Positions 12,701 to 24,700 of a stretch of DNA of 64,000 bases are shown piece after piece. Numbering within the stretch: position 1 is the stretch's first letter; each line of letters opens with the position of its first letter. Source of the DNA: Lepidurus packardi. Taxonomy: Eukaryota; Arthropoda; Branchiopoda; Notostraca; Triopsidae. The notes below the pieces were generated by a model. The model worked only from the letters and a program-made list of their open reading frames with translations, searched no databases and had not been told where the DNA came from. The stretch covers positions 8,184,001-8,248,000 of the forward strand of contig JAKZAN010000007.1 of NCBI GenBank assembly GCA_023053545.1, given 5' to 3'. Made by a program: the position numbers and the translations under genes.

Positions 12701-15700
12701 CATCACCACGGCGGAGACAAGAATTTACCCAGTTTTTGGCCTTAAGAAGCGGTCACGGTCAGAACCAAAAGACGCTTTAGCGAGGTATTGCGAGCCTCCT
12801 GAGCGTCAGTTCGGTATACATCCGAGCGAAAGCACAGACGCCCCCCTTAAACGGATCGATGCCATCAACGTCGCTGCCTGGAATGCTTGAAATCCCGAAA
12901 CGGGATGAGAAAGGGGGATGGAGGGGAGACTGAAGGAGAGTGAAAAGTATATAAGACGGTTGTCGAAAACGGGGAGGGTTCGCCTATTACGAAATTCCTT
13001 CCCAATTAAACCCTTTACAATCCTTTCAGTTATAATCTGGTTTCTGCTAACCAACTGTTATTTCTGTTGGACGAATGTAATCTGTAGAGAACACAGTCTG
13101 TCATTCATTTACAAAATACGTTCATGATTCGGCACTTAGAGATGCTTTTGTCTTTAACGTGCATTTTGATGTGGGTTGTTCTGGGGCCTTTTTTAATGTC
13201 GGGGTGCTTCGTATAGGTTTAGACCAAGATTTACATCTTGTTTTTGGCTAACACCTCCAAAAGGACCAGGAGTCACTTAGCACGGGTTCCCATGACGGAC
13301 GAAACCAGTTAACCCTAGTTTTGTAGAGAATTCTCTACGCTAGAACTAGAGAAAATAGACACCTGAGTACCATACGCAAAGGATAAGGGCGATTTGCCTA
13401 TGTTTCAACGTTGAAAACTCGCCCTTAGTAGCGCTATTTGACAATAAGGACTCTTTCCCTATGTTTCAAGGTTGAAAACTCGCCCTTAGTAGCGCTATTT
13501 GACAATAAGGACGCTTTTCCTACGTTTCACGGTTGAAAACTAGCCTTAGTAGTCCTAAACAGTGTTTAGTCATAGAAAAAGCGCCCTAACGTCGAGTAAC
13601 GCAACATTAAGTTGCGCTCAGGGCGAAATTTCTATCCTCCTTAATGTTTACCCTTTAATTGTCCTTTTTGCATAAACGTTCACTTAGTTACAGGCTTGCA
13701 AAGTTTGGTATAGGTGTCAGACACGTGTCAAGGCGTGGCTTACGGCGCTTGTTACCATAGTTGCTGTTTACACCCCTTCTTTAACCGAGTAAACAACGCT
13801 GTTGGGTACTACGGATGACACGTGATGTCTGCGGCATCAGAAAGCCACGTGACATTCTTTTATTAAAATAAAACTATTTCGTAGCTTAACTAATCTGTGC
13901 CTGACGAAAAGATACATACTACTAGAAACTACATTTTGAACTCTATTTTTAAACACAAATGTGTTGTTTTTGTTGCCAGTACCTCTAAATTAACGACAGA
14001 AAAAGCCATGACAACCATCACGGTTCAAAACAAGCAACGTAACACTTGTGTAAGACAATGCTTGAAAGCTGACTTGTTCTCTTGGGAGGTTTGGGGTGAA
14101 AATACCCCCCCTTAATGTTTCTCTAGTATGTATACCTATTACAATACCTCTCGAGCCCGACAATACCATGTTTTTGAAACCCGGTTCTGTTACCGGAGCC
14201 CAGGAGGCTGTTTTATAATTTCTGCAAGCTAGATGATTGTGAAAATCAATAAACGAAGTCAGCTTGGCGTGGCAACCTCGCTCCTTTTTTAAGCCCATGC
14301 TGAGACTTTGGGGCACTTGAACGCTACTAGATGCAGATTTTGCCACTTACTAGAGTGATCTATAGTTTGAAGACAAAACATTAAAATGTAAAATTAAACA
14401 ACAAATAAGTCAAAAAAGCGCTTTGAGGGTGCTGATTCATGTTAAGCGCTCAGAAACCACGAACGATTACACGTGTAGAAGTGCAGAGCACGGAGGTCGA
14501 ATGTAATGAGTGCTTAAAGCCACACAAATACTAACTGAACAGCTATACAGGGGATCTTTGTAAATAAAAGGCTCCACGTGAAAGCAAACCAGACGAGCAG
14601 TGCCGGCATCATTTCGCTCTCAGGATTTTATGACTTTCAATTAAACAGCGTCTCAAGGTCCATTAAGAGTATGACTAAACTTCAACATGACGTTCCCAAA
14701 AGTGCCCGAGTTATTAGTAGTAACAAAGTTATCCTGATACGGTTTATCTAATAGTTAGTCCAAACAGTCGCCGAAGATGAATCTACAAATGAACTCGTGC
14801 CAATTCCAAAGTCAATAGAGTACTTTCATTCTTTTTTGTTCTACTTGGCTCAACTTTTCTAATTGCAATATTTGGTATCAAGCTGATGTCTAACGTTTAT
14901 CGGAATTATCTGATACCAGACAAAGGATGCCTTTCTTGATCTTTTATTTCTCTTTTTCTGCTGCAGAAAATGAGACAGGTACCAATCGACAACCGGTGAA
15001 TTACGGGGGGGGGGGGGGATGGATAAAAGCTGCGATTAGTGTTCAGGTCGCTCCGAGGCAGTTACTTTAGCGTTGGTTTTCTGTCACCAGCTCGTAATTA
15101 ATTCCACCAAGTCCCTTAAGGAAAAAGGAGAAACACTTCGCGAACAGCGCCGATAACGACGCATTAAAACGATGTTTCACAGTGTACAGCCGTAAAAGAG
15201 GAGGTAAAACAACCCGATAAAGCTCAATTGCCAGAACGGGAAATTGAAAGTGGCACGCCCTTCTCCCTCTCTTCATAAAGACAGGAAAGATGACTCTCAC
15301 GAACGTGTAAGGCATCTAAGAACCTATTCGCAGGTAATTTTCTCTGTTTTCAATTGATGCCTATAAACAAAGATAACTCAGTCAACTCAGAACCCCCTGG
15401 TGCTGCAGCAGAAAGCTTTAAAAGCTTGTATACACGCTCAAAACTAAAGATATAATTGACAAGCCTTTTCGAGTCGTAGCAGGACCTCTTGATCGCAAAG
15501 CCCCCCAAAGCCGGCTTTTGTCATAAAGCATAGATCTATGAACCGATCACAACACCCAAGAATCTCCAAATCATAGCCCTCAATGTTTCCTGCAGTTCTT
15601 AAGAATTTTAAGATGATTTTGAGATCAGCTTGACGTAGTACAAAACCACGTACTTTACTTAAACCTAGATTTTGAATTAGATTCTGATTTTCTGATTAGA

Positions 15701-18700
15701 TTTCTTGATTAGATTCGGATTTTGAATTAGATTCGGATTCGGATTTTCTGAATACTTAAGTAGGTTTGCGAGTCTCTTTAGAATCACGCTGCGGATTTTC
15801 TTTCAAAATCTAAATTTTGAAAATTTCGTTCAGGATACAAACTTCCGTAGACAAAAAATATCCAATTTTGGTAACCTTTAGTTTCCCGGAAACTATGACT
15901 TATCAATGCTATTCTTGAGTTCAACCTAAAATTCAAGGTCTTTCCTGGTTTTTAAAGAAATTTTTAGGATAGCGTGTGTGGGTGTCTCGGTTAGGAAAAC
16001 GATTGTTTTGCTCTAAAAAGACGAGGAATCACCGTAATAATTGATATCGGCATCTGGCGTCGAATTGATAACCAGAAAGAAAACAATCAATAACAAGTAT
16101 ACGTTTTGAAGTAGAAAACCGTCGAGTTACCAGTCTTTTCGTTTTTGCTTATACAAAACAACGATTTAAAGTGGGTGACTTACCCTGCTCGCCATCTTGC
16201 GACCGTTGAGCGTTACTTGTAGTCTTGCCCATGCAAAGTTGGAGCCGCAGGCAAGAAGTAGGTACAAGGCCCTCCGGTGGTGGCGCTGCTGTAGCAGTGG
16301 TGGGTTTCCACAAGCGTACTAAGCACATTTCGCCAATGAACCCAGCTTGCGTTTCCAGGATTTCAACTTGTTGTCCTAAATTCACGCTCAGCTCTTTTGT
16401 CTGAGGTGAAGCCACGTAGTCGGCAATCACCCATGCAATATCAGGACCAGGACCCTGGAACGGCAGAAAAGTAACAAGATTAGCAACAAAGACAAAAGGG
16501 GTGGCCTTCATTTGCCTGTAACTTAACACTGATTAAAAACACCAGATTGTTTTGCGGTCCCCCTTTTCAAGATACCCGATATCCCAAACAAAACACTAGA
16601 TTAAACAAGTCAATTTTCCCACGGCACGAAATACCCTCTTTCCTCACTGAATTACAGAACTTCTACAATCAAACCCACAAATGAAAACCCGTCTTAAAAA
16701 ATACTGTACGTCATGTAGTTGCATACTAATAGAAATGTTACTTTAGTACTAGAACACGAAGAACGGGAATCCGAATTCGATATTGTCTTCAAAGGAGTTT
16801 TCGAATCTCTCCAGCAACACGACAGAACAGTCCTTTTTGTCCATTTTACCTTCACCTGCTCCGTGTCAACAATTACACTCTCACAAAAAAAGCGAAATAA
16901 AAATACAGACATCCGAACTTCCACGTTGACGAATGTTCGCTAGCAATGACAGCAATGCCCAAATTCGAATCAGCTGTAAAAAAATGGACCGTGAAGTTCA
17001 CGCTCTAAGATCTTGCCGAGTAACTCATCGGAATACACAATGAATTACCCCTGAGCTGCTCAAGCAGTTTTCAGCGCTCATACAATCTGCTACTGATCAC
17101 TACCAACCAATACATCCAAGTTAGTATTGACAGCGCCAGTTAATGCAGAGACAGTCAACTTGGGGGATCCTTAGGGTGCATGTTCTCTTATTTCTTGTGT
17201 AATTTCAGTGTTCAGCTGCGTTCGCATCACCGGAGCTTCCTTTATCCAGCATCCCAATCTCTTAAGCGAATACAACACTTGTTTCCTCTCCCCCACCCCA
17301 TGTCCAAAGGCGGAACTCATCTTTCTTAGTCAAAAGAGACACAAGACTTATAATTTAAGCCTTACAATCCCACCCAAAAAAAAAAAAATAAGGAACAAAA
17401 AAAAAATCACAAATATGTTGTTCCGGCACTTTAAACGTACCGCTATCTCAGGAAAGAAACATGTTACCAAACCGTTATTCGCATATCTTTTCGGGTTTAC
17501 AAGTTTTGGGTCCGGATCAAGTATTCAAAGAAAGGCTCCGAGTTTCTCGAAATAGCTCACGCTTTTCATGTAATATTGTTAGCTGTTAGCTTTTTCTTAT
17601 TTATGCTAACAACCTTGGGTGGGGGGAAAAGGAGGAGGAGGCTTTACGAGACAAAATTCGCCTGCTCTAACGGCGCCACGAGTAAATAACAATAAAAAAA
17701 GTTCCTCGTGCGGGGTAAATTGTGACCACAAGAAACCCAACTTTGGATCTAAGCCACTACCAGGACATCTCTTCTGACTCAACAGGGCCGAACTCCAATA
17801 TTAGAGCTATCCAGTTGTGCAAAGAACGACAACAAAACAAACAAACCAAATACTACTACTATTGAACGTCTAGGTCTATACAAGCCTACAAGTCCCTTCT
17901 TCAAGTACTTGTTACTCTTGGTATTTAACCATTTTTTTTAACCCTGCAATGTCTGTTTACTGCCAGTAAATATGTAACATATATAACCCAAAGCTCAAGG
18001 AATGCTGTTTGCCAAGTTGATGATTGGCTTTTAATAGTGCTCCCATAGGGGCATAGCGTTGGAAGCCATCAGCATTGAGCCATGAAACCAAGCTTATTTG
18101 TTCCTAAGCTTGGAAAGTTGAATAACAACTTTGTCAAGCGTGTCAATTAAGTTTGAAGAAGATGCGCAACCGATGAACAGTCAAACATCTCCCTCATCCA
18201 CCCCCAAAACAGAAACGTGATTAGAAAGTATTTAATAGGATCTCAAGCTTGCCATGCAATATTCCCAGACTTCCATCTTCCCTCTAGCTGACACAATACC
18301 AAATGCAATCCTCTAGAGTGGACGCAAACGCAACTTCTTGCAGTTTACTCGAAAAGAGCTTTGTTTCCTCCTATGGTATGTTCGCATACACCTCGCCTGC
18401 AAATAACTGCAGCCTTTAAATTTTGACGATACCTGCAATGCGCTGGTGTACTTAAAGGAGCCTGGCGAATCGTACGTCGGCTGTCGGACTAAACAGGCCT
18501 TCTTCACTTTTTGCAGCACTCGTAAACTGGGTTTGCGCGAAGATGGCTTGTCTGCAGCTGCAGGGATGTTCTCGCTGTCATGTCCCGTGCTGTGGGTTAA
18601 GGAATGATGACGGCTGACAAACCAATTCCGGGATAAATTAGGCAGGTGAGGCAGAGAAACTTTACGCCAGCCCAAGACTGTCCCCGAACGATTAGTCGCA

Positions 18701-21700
18701 TTAGGGGCAGCACCTCCGCTATCGGAAGACATGCTGGACGAGGCCAGTTTATCCACTTTCTAAGATCGGTACCCCAGTCTCCTGACTCCGATTCCCTGTG
18801 GTTGCGCGTTGTTGAGGGAATTCTGAGTAAAGCTCGTGAAAATCGCTTTTGAAGCCACAACTTTGATCCTCTCAAGCAAAGACTGCTCTCGCAGATATTC
18901 CTTTCTCCACCAAAAAACAAAATAAGAATAAAAATCCTATTATGGAGGCACACACACACACTGGCTTGGCTCGTAATCAGAAGCGCAGTCGACTTGACTC
19001 AGCTGATTTCCCAACGCTGTACTCGCCAATGTCAGCTCCAAGCTCAAGTTCGTTTAGGATCTTTTGAGGCGGCTTGTCCCTCTCTCTCGAAAGGGAAGTT
19101 AAAAGTATAGAGTGGCTGGAACAGTCAAGGGTATCGTCCTCCTGCGCCAACTACTCAGGAATCTTATTGAGGGACGACGTTGGGCAACGGAATGAGATAT
19201 TGTCTCGAGGAAATCCTAGCGTAATTGCATTGCGCGGTAAAGTTTCTTCTCACAGTACCAAACCGAAGGACCAATTCACCATAGGTCAATGTTTCTTCTT
19301 CAGGACACGCTTATAGTGCGGTTTTCTCTCTTTTTTTCTTGTTATTCAGCCTTTTCGTGTGGGCTACCCGCCCCAAGCCCGTATACAATCCGTGAGGATT
19401 GGTTCGAAAAAGGCAGAGATAAAAGCGATGAGCTCCACTGTCAATATTTGCTCTTTATGGCCATGATGAGCTCGAGACAAACACCGCTCAGCGATACCAG
19501 ATTGCCCACCCCCTCACTCAAAGGAGGCAATACATATATAAAGAGACAGAGACAAAGAGAGAACGAGAATCAAGCCAAGGGAGCCTAGGAGATGGGCGTT
19601 GGAGAGTGCGAAGAAGTAGGCTCAAGAGACAACGATTGTTTCACGAGGACTGGCTCGTGGGGCTATTAGCACCGAATAGCATGGCCATTGAGACTTCTTG
19701 GACGTTTGCCCGGCAACATCCACAACTTTCCGAGCCTTCTCTCGGCAGGGCAATTCATCCTGCCTAAGGAATCGCCTCCAAACTCGCTGCTGGCGTCCAA
19801 CTTGGCGCAAGTTAATTGACACGTACACTTAGCACTGTCCTTGGGAGTCGAAATTTTCTTAATAGTTGGGGTATTTTGGAAAAGGTCGGTTAGCTTAGAC
19901 AGGACTTGCACTCCGGACGCAGCTTCTGACAAAGGCGCAGAGTGGAACACTGATAGGTCGCAACTGAGGTGCGACTGCGAGGCTCGGCTCGAGTTATATA
20001 GCACGCAAAAGCGTACAACCGCCGAGCATGAAGCAAAACATTGTGCAACCGGCCGAACCGAGAAGAGCGGGGGAGACGAATTTGGGTAAGTGGAAACTGC
20101 ACCGCCGACCACAAAGCTCTGAAATTGCCACCTTTGAAAATTGACTTTTGATGCCAAAATAGGATTTATAAAGAAGATTTTGATGCTAGAACAGGAACTA
20201 TGGAAGAGGCAATCAATTCTTTGGGGGGAAATGAAAGTTGGGAAGGTTTTGTCGCAAAAAAATGGCACATTAGAAAGACGGCCGTATCTTTTCGTAGGAT
20301 CCACAGACTGCTTGCTGAAACGACAACGTGCTCTCCGCTGGCGTATGCTGAATTACGCACCGAGAATAGAAGACGAACTTGTGAGGAGCAAGGAAAAGCC
20401 GGTAGCAGCGACAGGGTGATCTCCTAACAAGGGAGGATACGCTGCTACGTCGATCACGCTCTCCAACTTGCCACATTCCGTGGCAGAATTCCAGGCGGAT
20501 CAACATACAGCGAGCTCGTAACCAAACTTTGTCTTCTTCTGCCTAGCTTTTGATAAACTAGCCTTAGCGATAGTGGACAGAATCGCCGCGTGGGTCTTGG
20601 TAAAAGTGACAACTTTTGGCACCAACCATCCATCATGCATAACGTATGCGTGCATGCCTGCAAGGCCTAATAAACCTTGCAACTCCTTTAGGATCTCTCC
20701 GACCTACACTTCAAATAATATACTAGTATTATGTAGAATAATTAGGCAGTAAGGCTGCAATCACCAGGAAGCCTAATTGCGCATGTTTTCGTGATCTTGG
20801 CATGTCTAGCGTCAAAGGAGGCTTGACATGCAGCCCACTGGGAAATGCTCTTATTTTCATTGTAGCAGCCCTTTTTTGAATGCGGTTCGGTAAATTTTGG
20901 GCTCCTTTTCATTGTTGTCGGATATTCGGCTCCACTTCCCTACTTCCTTACTGTAGATTTCCCCGAAAACTCAATACCACATTGTTGGTGGTGGCTGCAG
21001 CTGAGTTCTGCTCTGTCCCTGTGCACGCAAGAGTTGCTTTGAAAACCTATCCAGCTTTATTTGTAATTACTTAGTCGAGGTGTAATATAACGGAAAGAAG
21101 GTTAAGGCTTTTACGTAATTGAATGTGCATATTTTCTTGACCTATATTACCTTGAGCTTACTTGATGAATTCTGAGGAACTAGGAATTGACCATTGTGAT
21201 CTTTCCCCTTGTACATATACATAAATATTTCCTTTTTGTACATATACATACATATTTCCTTTTTGTACATATACATAAATATTTCCTTCTTCAATACAGG
21301 CAGTCTTAATCTAAGCTCGAGACTATTACAGAGGAAAGGGATCCAGTTAAGCGGAGTTAATGCTTGTGCTTTCGCAACCAACTCCTCTATTTAGCGGTGG
21401 AGAGCTCTAGAAAGACCGCAAACCTACATCGTTCCTCCCATCGTCCAATCGACTTGTCTCTGTTGTGTCTTGAACTTCAGGACTGCAAGTATGTAATCAA
21501 TAACAGACCCCAAAGCCTCTTGTCTGTGATTCTGGCGTTCAGCAATATACGGTGCCGTGAAATTAGGTTCGGAAGCGAACGAGAAAAACGAAGTTGCTTT
21601 AACGCGTTTTATGTGTCATTCTCGCCGTTTACGTAAGTACCCTCGCGAGTTTCACAAACCTGCTCTCCCCCTTGGTACCAAAAGGAGCGTTTAGCTTCCT

Positions 21701-24700
21701 TATCTTTAATCTAATAAGGATCGCTTTCACTTAGACTGCCTTTCATCCTTTTCTTTCAACTTACGCCAAGTTCCCTCTCGAAGGCCCAAATCAAGTTGAA
21801 ATCAAAACCATTATCTACTTTAACGAGGTTTTTTATGCTTTCATATTAAAAACACGTAAAAGGCAATAGCCACCCAAATCATGGTCATTTGGAGATTCTG
21901 ATGGACTCTTGTTAGTCTATACTATTCTGAGAACTAATGACTTTGTTTACAACTTGAGCGTAAAGCCGATCACGAGCTATTGGCCTGCAAACACTTCGTC
22001 ATGACGTCACGAACGTGAGATGCCAAGGCTTACGTGTAAAGTCTAAATCTAAGTCGAACTAACTATAGTTCCTTCAGTGAACTAACTATAGTTAGTATAC
22101 TCTATGGGCTTACGCCGCCTGCTACCAAAGTTAGTATGTATTACCGTACTTTAAACAGTGAAACAAGCTCTCGGGTATCATGGACGACACGTCGATGACG
22201 TTCGCAAGGCCCCGTGACCTTATTTCTAACAAGTTCTTTCATTAATAGTTTCATTCAAAACTCTCGCATGATGGGAAGAAAGACATACCAAGAAACTAGA
22301 TTTCTTTTGCTCTTTTTTAAGGCAAACTTTTCGTCATGACGTCACGAAAGTGACGCGGCATGGCTTACGCGTAAAGCTGTTATAGCGAACTAACTATAGT
22401 TTGTACAGTAACTCTGTGGGCTTGAGGCGCTTGTTACCATTGTTAGTGTGTACTACCATGCTTTAAAGTGTAAAACAAGCTCTCGGGTACCAAAGCCGAC
22501 ACGTCGATGACGTCAGCGAGCCTCGTGACCCTATTTCTAAAGTTCTTTCGTTAATAGCTTCACTCACAACTCGCGTATCATGGAAAGAAACACATAATTG
22601 GAAACTATAATAGCTTCACTCACAACCCGCGTATCATGGAAAGAAACACATAATTGGTAACTAGATTTTTTGCTCTTTTTTCAGGATAAGTTTCTTTCCA
22701 TTGCCCTTTGAAAGCCTTTCCGATGTCAGTCTTTCTTCGTATTTCCCCACTTCGTCAAGTCTTTATTTGCTATGTATTCGCCGGTTCTACTTGACGAAAT
22801 GTACTCAGCTACCTTAGTTACCTTCTGAAACCAAAGACAAAAGGTAACGTTACAGGTAAAAAGCGTTGCTATACGCACAATGCGCTCTGATTTGCCTCAC
22901 GTTGACATTTAGATTGAGCAGCAGTACAATCGTTACTCGACATGGGACAAACGACGTTTAATTCAACACATTTTGCCTCTTATTTCAAAACAAAGCACCT
23001 GGGGAAGCTAAGTCCCATAGGCGTGCGTGGGAGACGCTGTTTCCTCTCGGCAATACCAAATCGCGGGGACGGAATACTGTGTAATGCCAAAGGTTACAGC
23101 TTGCTAAGATTGGGAATAAAAAACCAGCCTTCTGCTTCTTTGAAGCTCTCTCTTGTATACTAATAAAGACCCAAACTGACGCAAAGGTCATGCAAAAGGT
23201 ACCAAACTTCCTACATTTGGTATTTCGAACCCGTACCAAAAAAACTGTTTGCGGCTCACGATCACGACGAACCTTTCATGCACCATATAAGCGGCTGTTT
23301 CATTTTCGCCTAGCTCAGCGTCCGTAGTCCTAACAGTCCAGTTTTTTTCATTATTTTTTGTCCTTTTATCTTTCTTTGGTTTCGTGTACAGTCGGTCAAT
23401 AGAGCTTCGCAAATCCCATTTGGCGTTTTATCGACGCGGAAAAGACGAAGACAAAGACGGCCGCCTCAAACTACGAGCATTGTCGCAAAACTTTACGAAG
23501 GCCTCGCGAGAACGAACGAAAACTATATTTTTTGTTCCCGAAAACGGGCCAAACTTGATAGAGCTGCAATGCAGGACTAGTATTGAATAACACCACGCCC
23601 CGCGTGTAGGCGGATGCAAATGAAAAACAGACAGGACAAACAAATCAGAGCTTATGTCTGATCAGGTGAACTGACAGTGAACATACCGCCTTCGCACAAA
23701 GGCTTTGATTTTTCTGCCTTATCTTCCAAAAGTACCTGCAAGAAATAAAAAGCCGCTTTCTGTCGAATTCTGTTCGAAAAGCGGAAGAAGGAAGAAGCTT
23801 CTTTCAAAAGCGGGTAAAAAAACACTATTTTTAACAAATCAAATAAACAAAAGGAGGATAGAAATGAAAGGGAAGAAATCCTCGATGAACTCAAATCGTT
23901 CTTTCCAAGGGCAAACGAATGAAAAGGGGCTTCTTATGAAAAGAACCCCCTTTTCTTTGCCAAATGAACAATAACTTTGCACTCGAAATGAACTCGTTGA
24001 CTTCAGACGCTTGAGAGGGCACAAGGGATTCAAGCAATCAACACTGCTGCAGCCTCCCAAAATTGCAAAACTAAAAATGGCAAAATTTACATAATCTAAT
24101 CATGGTAGCAACAGCCCATTTCTTGGGCGAATAGGAAAAACAGCTCTGGAAAGCGTTCAACATTTCAATGCAACATGATTGCGCTTCATGACGGGACGAC
24201 CAGTTTCTGGGAATGAGTTCGCCACTTGCTACAAGAAGCTCCCCAATCTGTTCTACCCCATAAAGTAACCCTTTTTTGGTACGTGAAGCTTTCAGACTTG
24301 GCTATTTCGCTCCTTTTCTTGGGTCCCAGATGTAATTTACAGATAAATCTTCTTTTTCTTCTTATTCCCGGGCACTATTAGGTTGTGCAGGCTCTTCCTG
24401 GGCAAGATTCAGTTTCCTGTAGCCGGAGAAAAAGGTGAGGGAGGGGGAATACCAGACGGGCCTCTCTCAACTCCTAAGCCCCAAGTCGAAGCCCTATTTT
24501 GGAGGAGACTATCTAATATGTCAAACATAAAAAGCGGAGCTTTTTCATCGTAACCTGATTGTGAGAGTCAGCTCAAAGCAACGTAAACTAGCCAGATGTC
24601 CGACTTACCGCTCTTCACATTTTTTTCTTTTCTTTAATTTTTGTAAAGTCCAGCCTTCCTATTTTACCCGGCCAATACGTTCGGACAGACCTACAGTAAC

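Larger units (their letters stand above)
7909..16183. other. Longest TRIO intron (upstream part), repeats only
   Basis: This is the 8.5-kb intron between the SH3 exon and exon 32. It contains poly(A) at 9769, a poly(T) tract near 11041-11058, a 52-bp duplication, a 61-bp minisatellite, copies of two interspersed repeats, and G runs near 11219 and 15005. Around 12400-12900 base composition is less A+T-rich and frames of up to about 98 codons overlap, but none is recognisable. The promoter of the 7827-7908 exon should lie just above 7908. Confidence 0.5.

Noticed and set aside
19666-20304. 212-codon minus-strand frame as a nested gene
   Set aside because: No recognisable domain, no clear splice partners, overlapping frames on the other strand of similar length; kept only as a finding about the patch.
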